This document shows, in pieces, positions 43,457-51,978 of a stretch of 64,000 nt of DNA. The notes under the pieces were generated by a model. It saw only the letters and a list, made by a program, of their open reading frames with translations, was not told where the DNA came from and did not search any database. The number at the start of each line of letters is the position of its first letter. Position 1 is the first letter of the stretch. A program made the position numbers and the translations under genes. The stretch comes from Gemmatimonadota bacterium (GTDB lineage: Bacteria > JAAXHH01): NCBI GenBank assembly GCA_009837395.1, contig VXTP01000033.1, forward strand, positions 12,915-76,914, in the 5' to 3' direction.

Positions 43457-44332
43457 TCAGTCGTCGTCCCGGAGGTAGGGGCTGAGCTTGCCGCTGCGGG
43501 TCGCGTGACGCAGACGCTGCAGCGCCCGTTCCTTGATCTGGCGGATCCGTTCCCGCGTCAGGCCGAAACGGATGCCGATCTCCTCGAGCGTGTGGGCCCT
43601 TTCCGAACCCACGCCGAAGTACAGGCGGATCACTTCCGCCTCACGGGGCGGCAGGGTGTCCAGCACCTTGCCGACGTCCGACTTCAGGAACTGCAGCATG
43701 GTGCTCTCGTCCGGCGCCGTCTGCATTTCGTCGGGCAGGAGGTCGAGCAGGCTGCGGTCGTCGTCGTGGTTGAAGGGCACGTCCAGGGAAATGCAGTGGC
43801 TGAACGAACTGAGGGCCTCGTTGATCTCTTCGACCGAAATATCCATTTCCTCGGCGATTTCATCGACATCGGGCTTGCGGCCGAGTTCGTGCTGCAAATG
43901 CTTTGAGGTCTGTTTGATGCGGCGAAGTTCTTCGGAGCGGTTGACGGGAACGCGGACGGTCCTCGACTGGTTGGCTATGGACTGGATGATGGCCTGGCGA
44001 ATCCACCAGACGGCATAGGAGATGAACTTGTATCCCCTGGTCTCGTCGAATTTCTTGGCGGCCCGCATGAGGCCCATGTTGCCCTCGTTGATCATGTCCA
44101 GCAGGGGCAGGCCGTAGTTCTGGTACTGACGGGCCACGCTGACGACGAACCTGAGATTGGCCTTCACCAGCTTGTCCAGCGCGTTCTGGTCGCCCTGCTT
44201 GATCAGTCGGGCCAGCCGCACTTCCTCCTCGGCCGTGATCAAGGGATACTTGGACATTTCAGCCAGATAGCGGTACAGCGCCTGTTCGTACCTGGCCCCG
44301 TTTCCATAGGATTCCTGGTATGATGTGCCGAT
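43457..44332 (-). CDS. Sigma-70 family factor with AUC start, RpoD/SigA-like
   Basis: A 291-aa group 1/2 sigma factor without region 1.1. Region 1.2 is YRYLAEMSKYPLITAEEE; region 2 includes DMINEGNMGLMRAAKKFDE and YAVWWIRQAIIQSIANQSRT; region 3 includes VDEIAEEMDISVEEINEAL; region 4.2 is TLEEIGIRFGLTRERIRQI. An ATG at 44257 would remove region 1.2, and no ATG, GTG or TTG lies between it and the upstream stop at 44363. The only well-placed initiator is ATC at 44332, nine bases after a perfect GGAGG. It is probably the primary or a major sigma factor. It ends in a strong terminator. Confidence 0.85.
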   Translation of the reverse strand: MGTSYQESYGNGARYEQALYRYLAEMSKYPLITAEEEVRLARLIKQGDQNALDKLVKANLRFVVSVARQYQNYGLPLLDMINEGNMGLMRAAKKFDETRGYKFISYAVWWIRQAIIQSIANQSRTVRVPVNRSEELRRIKQTSKHLQHELGRKPDVDEIAEEMDISVEEINEALSSFSHCISLDVPFNHDDDRSLLDLLPDEMQTAPDESTMLQFLKSDVGKVLDTLPPREAEVIRLYFGVGSERAHTLEEIGIRFGLTRERIRQIKERALQRLRHATRSGKLSPYLRDDD

Positions 44333-44340
44333 GTTGCGTC

Positions 44341-44346
44341 ACCTCC
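44341..44346 (-). promoter_or_regulatory. Shine-Dalgarno of the sigma factor gene
   Basis: Minus-strand GGAGGT at 44346-44341, part of a GGGGGAGGTG run, placed nine bases before ATC 44332. It is the strongest SD near the 5' end of the gene and the main evidence for the AUC start. Confidence 0.75.
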
Positions 44347-44691
44347 CCCTCGCGACTTGCGCAGTGCGCTTCTGTCCCGTCCGCTCCGGCCTAGGCGGGC
44401 CCGTTTCCCGTTACCCCGTGATCGATTGTGGTGTGAACGGTGTGCTGAACGATGCGTGCCATACAGGGTCCTGTAAAAGCTGTCCAGAATATGCGAGCGG
44501 CAAAGACGCCATCGTCAGACAGACGGAAAGGACGTTCCGGCGGGTGCGCGTTCGAAATCGAAATTGCGTCGTTGCATATGCCAGTGGGAACCGGAAAGGA
44601 CCGCCGTCGAATACGACCGCAATCCAACATGCACGGACCATGCGGACCATCGACAAAGCCTGGCCCGGACGAACGGTCCCAGTGTGATTAA

Positions 44692-44718
44692 ATTATACCG
44701 AAACGGCCGTCAAGTCAA
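44692..44718 (-). promoter_or_regulatory. Promoter of the sigma factor gene
   Basis: Minus-strand TTGACT (44718-44713), 15-bp spacer (short), perfect TATAAT (44697-44692). Start of transcription near 44686. Confidence 0.55.
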
Positions 44719-44735
44719 GTGTTTTCCCTTTAAGA

Positions 44736-44764
44736 TTGACAGGCGATGGGCCGGTGGATAAATT
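44736..44764 (+). promoter_or_regulatory. Promoter of purSLQ
   Basis: TTGACA (44736-44741), 17-bp spacer, TAAATT (44759-44764), leading to a leader of about 60 bases before purS. It is divergent from the sigma promoter with the -35 elements 18 bp apart. Confidence 0.65.
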
Positions 44765-44830
44765 GGCACTCGCGAAATCGGACGCCGACCCCACGAACGG
44801 AGATCCTTCCCGCCAAGGAAACAACAGCGG

Positions 44831-45319
44831 ATGACCGCGGAATCGAAGACCCGGCGTATTGCCGTTGTGAACAGGAAAGAGGTGGTGGACGCCGTAGGCG
44901 AAGGGCTCCGCGGCGATATCCTCGACCTGGGCATCGGGAGCGTCGAGGGCGTTCGGCATGTCCGGCTCTACGCGCTCCACGGCGCCCTGTCGGCCGCCGA
45001 ACTGGACCGGATCACCTCCGGTCTGCTCACCGATCCTGTAACCCAGGAACATCTCGAAATCGCCGACGCGGGCCTGCCGGTCGCTCCCGGTGAGTGGGGC
45101 GTGGAAGTGTGGTTCAGGCCCGGGGTAACCGACGCCGTGGGCGAAACGGCGCTGAAAGGCAGCCGCGACCTGGGCGTCGCGGGGATTGAGTCGGTGGACA
45201 CCGGGCGGGGTTACATCCTGGCGGGTCCGCTCATCCGGTCGCAGGTCGACACCATATGCCGTCGACTGCTGGCCAACGACGTGATCGAAAGATACGCTTG
45301 TTACGAAGGGGGCCAATGA
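44831..45319 (+). CDS. purS: Phosphoribosylformylglycinamidine synthase, PurS subunit (two-repeat form)
   Basis: Small subunit of FGAM synthase of purine synthesis. The 162-aa protein contains two PurS-like repeats: residues about 10-75 (VEGVRHVRLYALHGALSAAE with DPVTQEHLEI) and about 90-160 (WGVEVWFRPGVTDAVGETAL then GVAGIESVDTGRGYIL). Duplicated PurS is the form found fused to large PurL in other groups. It stops 4 bp into purL (ATGA overlap), implying equal production with PurL. Promoter at 44736. Confidence 0.85.
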   Translation: MTAESKTRRIAVVNRKEVVDAVGEGLRGDILDLGIGSVEGVRHVRLYALHGALSAAELDRITSGLLTDPVTQEHLEIADAGLPVAPGEWGVEVWFRPGVTDAVGETALKGSRDLGVAGIESVDTGRGYILAGPLIRSQVDTICRRLLANDVIERYACYEGGQ

Positions 45320-47745
45320 CCTTCGAGGCCGACGACACGGTCGAGACCTTCTCCCTCTTGAAGGCGACCGACGATGAAATGACGCGGCTGAGCCGGGACG
45401 GCATGCTGGCGCTCAACCTGGAGGAAATGCGGTCGATCCGGCAACATTTCAGCGCGCTCGGCCGCGACCCTACGGACGTCGAAATGGAGACGCTGGCCCA
45501 GACATGGTCCGAGCACTGCAAGCACAAGGTCTTCAACGGGGTCATCGACTACGTCTCGGGCCGGAAGACGGAGCGCATCGACAACCTCTTCGCCCGCACC
45601 ATCAGGAAAGCGACCGAAGATATACGCCGGACCCAGGGGCCGAACGACCGCTGCGTATCCGTGTTCGTCGACAACGCGGGGATCATCGAATTCGACGAGG
45701 ACTTTCATCTTGTCTTCAAGGTAGAGACGCATAACCATCCTTCGGCGCTGGATCCCTACGGCGGCGCCAACACGGGCATCGGCGGGGTCATTCGCGATCC
45801 GCTCGGGACGGGCCTGGGCGGCAAGCCCATATTCAACACGGACGTCTTCTGCTTCGCGCCGCCCGACTTCCCCTACGACGATCTGCCGGAAGGCGTACTG
45901 CACCCGAAGCGCGTATTCAAGGGCGTCGTGGCCGGTGTCCGGGATTACGGCAACCGGATGGGCATACCGACCGTCAACGGGGCCATCCTCTTCGACGAAC
46001 GGTACCTGGGCAACCCGCTGGTTTACTGCGGCACGGCGGCCATCATTCCGGTCGACCGGTGCGAGAAATCCGCCGAACCGGGCGATCTTGTCGTCACCAT
46101 CGGCGGTCGGACGGGCAGGGACGGGATCCACGGGGCCACGTTTTCATCCATCGAACTGACCGACGCTTCGGAATCCACCGCCACGCAGGCCGTTCAGATC
46201 GGGAATCCCATCGAGGAAAAGAAGATCCTCGACGTCCTGATGCAGGCGCGGGACCGAGGGCTCTACCGGAACATCACCGACTGCGGCGCCGGCGGGTTCT
46301 CATCGGCCATCGGCGAGATGGGTGAGGATACGGGCGCGGAAGTGCACCTGGAGAAGGCGCCCCTGAAATACGGCGGCCTGAAACCGTGGGAGATCTTCCT
46401 CTCGGAATCCCAGGAACGCATGATTCTGGCCGTTCCCCCCGAGCACATCGAGTCCTTAAGGGACCTCTGCGCGAGCGAGGACGTCGAGGCCTCGGTGATC
46501 GGCGAATTCACCGGCGACCGTCGGCTCAGGGTCACTCACAAGCCCGATGCGGGAGAAAGCCGGATCACCGTCGCGGACCTGGACATGGAGTTCCTGCACA
46601 AGGGGGTGCCGCGCATCGTCCGGACGGCCCGGTGGGAGCCACCGGACCATCCCGAGCCTCCCGCGGACCGCCGTCCCGGTCCCGCGCAGAGCCTGGTCCG
46701 GCTGCTGTCGTCCTGGAACGTGGCGAGCAAGGAGTGGGTCGTCCGCCAGTACGATCACGAGGTACAGGGCGGAAGCGTACTGAAACCGCTTCAGGGCGCC
46801 CGCAACGACGGCCCGGGCGACGCCGCCGTCGTGCGTCCCGTGCTCTCGTCGGACCGTGGCGTCATCATCGCCAACGGCATCAACCCCTCCTATGGCGACA
46901 TAGATCCGTACTGGATGGCGGCATCCGCCATCGACGAGGCGCTCCGCCAGATCACCTGCGTCGGGGGCCGCATCGACCGGACCGCGCTGCTGGACAACTT
47001 CTGCTGGGGCAATCCGGACAAGCCGGACCGCCTCGCCGCGCTGGTCCGCGCGGCCAAGGCCTGTTACGACATCGCGGTCGCCTACGGCACGCCTTTCATC
47101 TCCGGTAAGGACAGCTTCTACAACGAGTTCTCCGACGGCGAACGGACCATCGCCATCCCGCCCACGCTGCTCATATCGGCGATCTGCGTGATGGACGACG
47201 TGGGCAAGGCGGTCAGCATGGACGTCAAGGCGCCGGGAAACAGCATCTACGTCGTAGGTCGCACGGGCGACGAACTGGGCGGTTCCCGGTACTACCGCAT
47301 GCTCGGATTCATCGGACGGAACGCGCCGACCGTGGACGTGACCGCCGGGAGCGGCACCATGAACCGGCTGCACGCAGCCATGTCACAGGGCCTGGTAGCC
47401 GCCTGTCACGACTGCTCCGAGGGCGGCCTCGCCGTGGCCGCGGCGGAAATGGCCTTCGCGGGCGGATACGGCATGGCCCTGGACCTGGACGCCGTGCCCC
47501 GGGACCCGGAAGTGGACCGCGACGACACCGTCCTGTTTTCCGAATCGAACAGCCGTTTTGTGGTGGAAGTGCCCGGTGGCCGGGAAGCCGAATTCGAAGC
47601 CCAAATGGAAGGAAGCCCGTTCGGCCGCGTGGGGACCGTGTCCGGGGAGGAATGTTTACGCGTGCGCGGGCTGGGCGGCGATGAGATCGTTTCTACGGAA
47701 TTGTCCATATTGAAGGAAGCGTGGCAGCGGCCCCTGCGGTGGTGA
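45316..47745 (+). CDS. purL: Phosphoribosylformylglycinamidine synthase subunit II
   Basis: Synthetase subunit of FGAM synthase (809 aa). The linker region MTRLSRDGMLALNLEEMRSI and WSEHCKHKVFNGVIDY precede the first ATP domain with FKVETHNHPSALDPYGGANT; a second half contains HDCSEGGLAVAAAEMAFAGG. Start ATG 45316 overlaps purS; the in-frame upstream ATG at 45256 lies inside purS and is not used. PurQ supplies ammonia to it. Found as separate purS/L/Q genes, the bacterial small-PurL type. Confidence 0.95.
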   Translation: MTFEADDTVETFSLLKATDDEMTRLSRDGMLALNLEEMRSIRQHFSALGRDPTDVEMETLAQTWSEHCKHKVFNGVIDYVSGRKTERIDNLFARTIRKATEDIRRTQGPNDRCVSVFVDNAGIIEFDEDFHLVFKVETHNHPSALDPYGGANTGIGGVIRDPLGTGLGGKPIFNTDVFCFAPPDFPYDDLPEGVLHPKRVFKGVVAGVRDYGNRMGIPTVNGAILFDERYLGNPLVYCGTAAIIPVDRCEKSAEPGDLVVTIGGRTGRDGIHGATFSSIELTDASESTATQAVQIGNPIEEKKILDVLMQARDRGLYRNITDCGAGGFSSAIGEMGEDTGAEVHLEKAPLKYGGLKPWEIFLSESQERMILAVPPEHIESLRDLCASEDVEASVIGEFTGDRRLRVTHKPDAGESRITVADLDMEFLHKGVPRIVRTARWEPPDHPEPPADRRPGPAQSLVRLLSSWNVASKEWVVRQYDHEVQGGSVLKPLQGARNDGPGDAAVVRPVLSSDRGVIIANGINPSYGDIDPYWMAASAIDEALRQITCVGGRIDRTALLDNFCWGNPDKPDRLAALVRAAKACYDIAVAYGTPFISGKDSFYNEFSDGERTIAIPPTLLISAICVMDDVGKAVSMDVKAPGNSIYVVGRTGDELGGSRYYRMLGFIGRNAPTVDVTAGSGTMNRLHAAMSQGLVAACHDCSEGGLAVAAAEMAFAGGYGMALDLDAVPRDPEVDRDDTVLFSESNSRFVVEVPGGREAEFEAQMEGSPFGRVGTVSGEECLRVRGLGGDEIVSTELSILKEAWQRPLRW

Positions 47746-47781
47746 CACCGCGCGGGGGGCCATATCGACCCTGGAGCATCC

Positions 47782-48660
47782 ATGTCCAAAGTCTCAGTCC
47801 TGATACTGCGCGCCGCGGGGATCAACTGCGACGAGGAAACGGCCCACGCTTTCCGCCTCGCCGGCGCGGAGCGCGTGGATCCCGTCCACATCAATGCCTT
47901 TATCCAGGGGAGTCGGCGCCTGTCCGAATACGACGTGCTGGTCCTGTCCGGTGGGTTTTCCTACGGCGACGATCTCTCCGGCGGCAAAGTGCTCGCCAAC
48001 GAGATGCAGTGCAAGCTGATGGAAGACGTGGAAACGTTCACCGGGGAAGGCAAACTCATCCTCGGCATCTGCAACGGATTCCAGGTGCTGGTCAAGATGG
48101 GGCTGCTGCCCCAGACGGAACCGGGCGGCCGAAGGCAGGAAGCGACGGTGTTCTACAACGATTCCGGCAAGTTCGAATGCCGCTGGGTCTATCTGCGGAG
48201 AAACCCCGCAAGTCCCTGCGTCTTCACCCGCGACATGCCGGAGACCATCTACATACCGGTCGCGAACGGGGAAGGCAAGGTCATGCTGGCATCGGAGGAC
48301 GTGCAGGCGCGGCTGGGGCCGGGCGGCCATATCGCGTTGCAGTACGTCAACCCGCCCTGGGTGGCCACCGGGGAGTCCGCCGAAGAGGCCGCCGGGGCGA
48401 CCGCAGCTGCCGCCCGAGAGGCCGCCGGTGCGGCCGCCGGGGACGTAACGGGGGAGACGGCCTATCCCTGGAGTCCCAACGGCTCGGTGGACGCCATCGC
48501 CGGGATCTGCGACGCCACGGGGCGGATCTTCGGGCTCATGCCTCATCCGGAGCGTTACACCCACCCGACCCATCATCCCCGGTGGACCCGGGAGGGCTGC
48601 CGGGAACCGGACGGCCTGCATATCTTCCGGAATGCCGTGAACTATGTCCGCGGGGCCTAA
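47782..48660 (+). CDS. purQ: Phosphoribosylformylglycinamidine synthase subunit I (glutaminase)
   Basis: Class I glutamine amidotransferase that provides ammonia for PurL. The nucleophile Cys lies in LILGICNGFQVLVKMGLL; VLSGGFSYGDDLSGGKVLAN is the N-terminal substrate block; FGLMPHPERYTHPTHH gives the catalytic His and Glu. At 292 aa it is longer than many PurQ proteins because of an Ala/Gly-rich insert of about 30 residues near positions 200-228 (for example EEAAGATAAAAREAAGAAAG). It starts 36 bp after purL. Confidence 0.94.
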   Translation: MSKVSVLILRAAGINCDEETAHAFRLAGAERVDPVHINAFIQGSRRLSEYDVLVLSGGFSYGDDLSGGKVLANEMQCKLMEDVETFTGEGKLILGICNGFQVLVKMGLLPQTEPGGRRQEATVFYNDSGKFECRWVYLRRNPASPCVFTRDMPETIYIPVANGEGKVMLASEDVQARLGPGGHIALQYVNPPWVATGESAEEAAGATAAAAREAAGAAAGDVTGETAYPWSPNGSVDAIAGICDATGRIFGLMPHPERYTHPTHHPRWTREGCREPDGLHIFRNAVNYVRGA

Positions 48661-48686
48661 GTAGCTGCCGAAGGGAGCGCGATTAG

Positions 48687-49235
48687 ATGAGCTTCCCTCC
48701 GTTCACGCGAGCCATCGAACGCCGCATGTACGTGATCGGGATCCTCCTGGTCCCCGTCGCGCTCTTCGTGCTGCTCAGCCTCGTCACCCACGCCGAAACC
48801 GACTACCCCAATTCGAGCCGGAGTCCGGTTGAAGTCACCAACCTGGGCGGCCTGCCCGGCGCCCTGGTATCCTACGGCGTGATGCTCGCCCTGGGATACG
48901 GGGGGTACGTCGTCCCCGTCTTCATTGGATTGCTGGCCTGGAACCGGATCCGGGGGCAGCATCCGGTGAGACTGCTCGTGCAAGCCGCCTGGCTGCTGGT
49001 CCTCGTAATAGCCGGGGTTTCCACGGGGAGCCTGATTCCGGTGCTTCCCGAGTCCCTCAGGTTCAGGATCGGCGGCGTGCTGGGGTTCTACCTTGGCGGG
49101 CAGATGGCGGGTGTGCTGGGCGTGGACCGATCACTGGTACTGGGCGGCGCCCTGTTTCTGGTTGTCCTGGTGGCCATGTTGTACTTTTGCCTGATCAGAC
49201 GCCGCACACGCCGGCAGGTCGGATCCCACTCCTGA
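48687..49235 (+). CDS. Stand-alone FtsK-type 4TM membrane domain
   Basis: A 182-aa protein that matches only the N-terminal membrane region of FtsK/SpoIIIE: about four hydrophobic helices starting with YVIGILLVPVALFVLLSLVT, and the family hallmark NLGGLPGALVSYGVMLALGY with GGYVVPVFIGLLAWNRIRG. It stops after helix 4 and a basic RRRTRRQVGSHS tail. There is no linker or ATPase motor, and none of the three frames downstream encodes one; a different gene follows. It could be a true short protein or a relic of a full-length ftsK. It starts 26 bp after purQ. Confidence 0.7.
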   Translation: MSFPPFTRAIERRMYVIGILLVPVALFVLLSLVTHAETDYPNSSRSPVEVTNLGGLPGALVSYGVMLALGYGGYVVPVFIGLLAWNRIRGQHPVRLLVQAAWLLVLVIAGVSTGSLIPVLPESLRFRIGGVLGFYLGGQMAGVLGVDRSLVLGGALFLVVLVAMLYFCLIRRRTRRQVGSHS

Positions 49236-49287
49236 ACCCAGCGTGGTCTACCCGTGGTCTCGACCGGATCAAACCGGAGTGCTGTCC

Positions 49288-51360
49288 ATGAAGCAATGTG
49301 CCGTTATTCTGTTCATACTCGCAGCAACCCCAGCGATCGTTGCGGATCCGCTTGACCAACGTGCCTTCGAGCCTGGCGCTGTTCCAGTGGCGACCAAAAT
49401 AGCCGAAAGCCTTCAGGAGGCGCTTTCGGCCGGGTTGCCCGGTGACCGCACGAAAGTGTGGGTCTACCTGGCGGATAAGGGGGACCCCAGCGGTACAGGA
49501 TACGCCCTGGCCGTGGCTGCGGCGGAAGACCGATTGACCCCTCGCGCACAGCGCAGACTCGCGATGAGAGGGAACGGTCCTGCGGGATGGGAGGACATCC
49601 CGATCCACACACCTTATGTTAACCGGATCGCGGAGTCGGGCGTACTGATCCACTATATGTCCCGCTGGCACAACGCGGTAAGCGTATCGGGCGATCCGAA
49701 GTTGATTCAAAGCCTTGCAGAACTGCCCTTCGTCCTGAGGATAGAAGCGGTCGACCGCCTGCGACGTCCGCCCCCTGTCACACCACGCCGGCACGCGCCG
49801 CCGGAGACAACACCGAGTCATCGTCGGACCCGAGCCAACCGGTTCGATTACGGACCGTCTTTCGTCCAATCGAACCAGTTGCAGGTACCTGAGCTGCACG
49901 ATATCGGCTTGTCGGGCCAGGGCGTGTTGGTGGCGTTGTTCGACACTGGATTCAGCCTGGATCACGCTGCCTTCGACAGCCTACGAAGCAGGGTGGAGGC
50001 ACAGCACGATTTCGTGGAGGATCACTTGGGGATGGCCGGATTCCCTTACGATGTGCATGGCACGCAGGTGCTCTCGGTAATTGGTGGGTTCGCGCCGGGC
50101 AAACTGGTCGGGCCGGCCTTCGGCGCCCGTTACCTCCTCGCGAGTACGGAGGCCGTTACCTTCGAGAACGAGATTGAGGAGGACTGGTGGATCGCCGCGC
50201 TCGAGTGGGCCGACAGCCTCGGCGTGGACGTAGTCTGTAGCTCTCTCGGCTACATCGACTGGTATGCCTATGAAGACATGGACGGCAAATCCGCCATGAT
50301 TTCCCGGGCGGCCTCCATGGCGGCGGACCGCGGCATCGTAGTAGTGAGCGCCATGGGAAACTTGGGCGGCCAGCCATACGAGAAGATGAGCGCTCCCTCT
50401 GACTCGGAGAAGGTGATATCCGTTGGCGCTGTCGACGCCTCAGGTAACCGGTGGGCGTCTTCGTCTATTGGACCTACATACGACGGACGTATAAAGCCGG
50501 ACGTGATGGCCATGGGCCAAGGTGTCTACACGGTGCAGCCGTTTTCCGGCCAGTCCTATACTCACAACAACGGCACATCTTTTTCCACGCCCCTGGTGGC
50601 CGGGGTCGCCGCGCTACTGCTGGAAGCCTACCCCCACTGGACCCCTGAAAAGGTGCAAAGGGTACTCCGCCAGACGGCCAGCCAGGCCGCCTCCCCGGAT
50701 ACCCTGAACGGGTACGGCATCGTCCAGGCGGCCGACGCCCTGATGACCGAGTCGCGAGGAACCGTGAGGTCATTCACCGCCGAAAGCGGACCAAGCGGCG
50801 TGTTCCTCTCCTGGACTGCAGGATTGGAAATCAACCTGCTTGCCTACCGAATCGAACGAAGGGACTACCCCGTCGGACGCTATGACTCGTTGGCCACTGT
50901 GCCTGTGACCAGGGTCATGCACGATGGCCCCGCTATGAAAGCTTATTCCTATAGCGACACGGCCGTACAACCGGGCAACGCATATGAATACCGATTGCAG
51001 CCCGTAGGCCGCGAGGAGTTCACGTTGACGGCAGAACACGTCACGGTGCGCATCGATCACACGTCCGGCCCGTCCGACGGACTGGTAGCGATCCTCTATC
51101 CGAACGCGCCGAATCCATTCTCCGGTAGCACGGACATTCGTTTCGAACTGACGGAAACTACTCCGGTAACCTTGATGATCTACAATCTGTTAGGAAGGCG
51201 GGTGCGGGTCCTGGCGGACCGGATGTATGGACCTGGTCGTTACGCCCTGACCTGGAATGGACGGGACGGCGACGGCCGGGCCGTGCCCAGCGGCGTGTAT
51301 CTGTACCGCATGACCGCCGGCGGGATCGAGCAGAATGGCAAGATGCTGCTGCTGCGTTAG
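49288..51360 (+). CDS. Secreted subtilisin-like serine protease with C-terminal FlgD/sorting-type domain
   Basis: Exported S8 peptidase, 690 aa. Signal peptide MKQCAVILFILAATPAIVA; propeptide-like region to about 190; catalytic Asp in VALFDTGFSLDH (near 218), His in YDVHGTQVLSV (near 257), oxyanion Asn in SAMGNLGG, Ser in NGTSFSTPLVAGVAALL (near 431). A fibronectin-like segment follows and the C-terminal 90 residues open with LYPNAPNPFSGSTDIRFEL and end with AVPSGVYLYRM, as in FCB secreted proteins (FlgD-like or T9SS-type sorting). ATG 49288 has CGGAG eight bases upstream. A 22-bp duplication spans its stop. Confidence 0.92.
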   Translation: MKQCAVILFILAATPAIVADPLDQRAFEPGAVPVATKIAESLQEALSAGLPGDRTKVWVYLADKGDPSGTGYALAVAAAEDRLTPRAQRRLAMRGNGPAGWEDIPIHTPYVNRIAESGVLIHYMSRWHNAVSVSGDPKLIQSLAELPFVLRIEAVDRLRRPPPVTPRRHAPPETTPSHRRTRANRFDYGPSFVQSNQLQVPELHDIGLSGQGVLVALFDTGFSLDHAAFDSLRSRVEAQHDFVEDHLGMAGFPYDVHGTQVLSVIGGFAPGKLVGPAFGARYLLASTEAVTFENEIEEDWWIAALEWADSLGVDVVCSSLGYIDWYAYEDMDGKSAMISRAASMAADRGIVVVSAMGNLGGQPYEKMSAPSDSEKVISVGAVDASGNRWASSSIGPTYDGRIKPDVMAMGQGVYTVQPFSGQSYTHNNGTSFSTPLVAGVAALLLEAYPHWTPEKVQRVLRQTASQAASPDTLNGYGIVQAADALMTESRGTVRSFTAESGPSGVFLSWTAGLEINLLAYRIERRDYPVGRYDSLATVPVTRVMHDGPAMKAYSYSDTAVQPGNAYEYRLQPVGREEFTLTAEHVTVRIDHTSGPSDGLVAILYPNAPNPFSGSTDIRFELTETTPVTLMIYNLLGRRVRVLADRMYGPGRYALTWNGRDGDGRAVPSGVYLYRMTAGGIEQNGKMLLLR

Positions 51361-51392
51361 GGTCGGCGCGCTGCTGCGTTAGAGTCGGCGCG
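51349..51392 (+). repeat. 22-bp tandem duplication across the subtilase stop
   Basis: Two adjacent 22-bp copies (51349-51370 and 51371-51392) differing at one base. The first includes the last codons and stop of the protease gene; the second is non-coding and repeats the TAG. Confidence 0.85.
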
Positions 51393-51442
51393 CAGCCGGG
51401 TCGCGACACGCGGTTTCAGCCCGGCGTGTTTCGATAAAGAGG

Positions 51443-51472
51443 TTGACATCCAGGCGGGTTCAGGTTTATATA
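51443..51472 (+). promoter_or_regulatory. Promoter of the IscA-like gene
   Basis: Perfect TTGACA (51443-51448) with TATATA at 51467-51472 (18-bp spacer) or TTATAT at 17 bp. Start of transcription near 51480, about 95 bases before the ATG. Confidence 0.7.
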
Positions 51473-51573
51473 GCCTTAGCAACAAACGGTACATGTTTCC
51501 GGTCGTGCAAGACGGATACTAGTCAGCGCAAAAAAGCTACTTACGCCATTCATTCGCAAGGGGGTTGGACATC

Positions 51574-51897
51574 ATGGTCACCGTGACCGACGTTGCCGCC
51601 GACAAGATCAAAACCATGATCGAGGATCAGGAGAACCCGGATCTCGGACTGCGCGTCATGATCTCCGGCGGGGGATGTTCCGGTTTTCAGTACAAGCTTG
51701 CTTTCGACAAGAACGCGACCGACAACGACCAGATCATCGAGCAGAACGGCATCAAGGTTTTCGTCGACAACAAGAGCGCTATCTACCTGATGGGTGCGGA
51801 ACTGGACTATGTGGAAGGGCTGATGGGCGCCGGGTTCAAGGTCAGCAATCCCAATGCCAAGGGCACCTGCGGCTGCGGCGAGTCGTTTTACGTATAG
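51574..51897 (+). CDS. erpA: Iron-sulfur cluster assembly/insertion protein (ErpA/IscA family)
   Basis: A-type Fe-S carrier, 107 aa. The three conserved cysteines are Cys35 in SGGGCSGFQYKLAF and Cys99/Cys101 in GTCGCGESFYV. ATG 51574 follows an AAGGGGG SD; a TTG at 51565 is a less likely alternative. It transfers clusters to targets together with the Mrp ATPase encoded 80 bp downstream. The exact family member (ErpA, IscA or HesB) is not resolved; the name is provisional. Confidence 0.88.
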   Translation: MVTVTDVAADKIKTMIEDQENPDLGLRVMISGGGCSGFQYKLAFDKNATDNDQIIEQNGIKVFVDNKSAIYLMGAELDYVEGLMGAGFKVSNPNAKGTCGCGESFYV

Positions 51898-51978
51898 GTC
51901 CGACAGGCGCGGGAACGGAACCGCGCATCCCAGGCGGACCGGACAGCCCAGGCAGTCCGTAAACGCGGATCGAGCACT

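Larger units (their letters stand above)
44333..44830. other. Long intergenic region with divergent promoters
   Basis: The only gap above 300 bp. It holds an outward promoter for the sigma gene (44692-44718, minus) and one for purS (44736-44764, plus). The sigma transcript would carry a 5' leader of about 350 nt (44686-44333) with no convincing ORF. No rRNA, tRNA or known RNA was recognised in it. Confidence 0.6.

Noticed and set aside
44333..44685. A known RNA gene (6S, RNase P, tmRNA or riboswitch) in the sigma leader
   Set aside because: No diagnostic conserved core of these RNAs was recognised by eye; covariance search is needed to exclude a weak match.
48687..51360. Frameshifted full-length FtsK spanning the 4TM protein and downstream DNA
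   Set aside because: The downstream sequence encodes a protease with its own start and signal peptide; no FtsK motor motifs are present in other frames.
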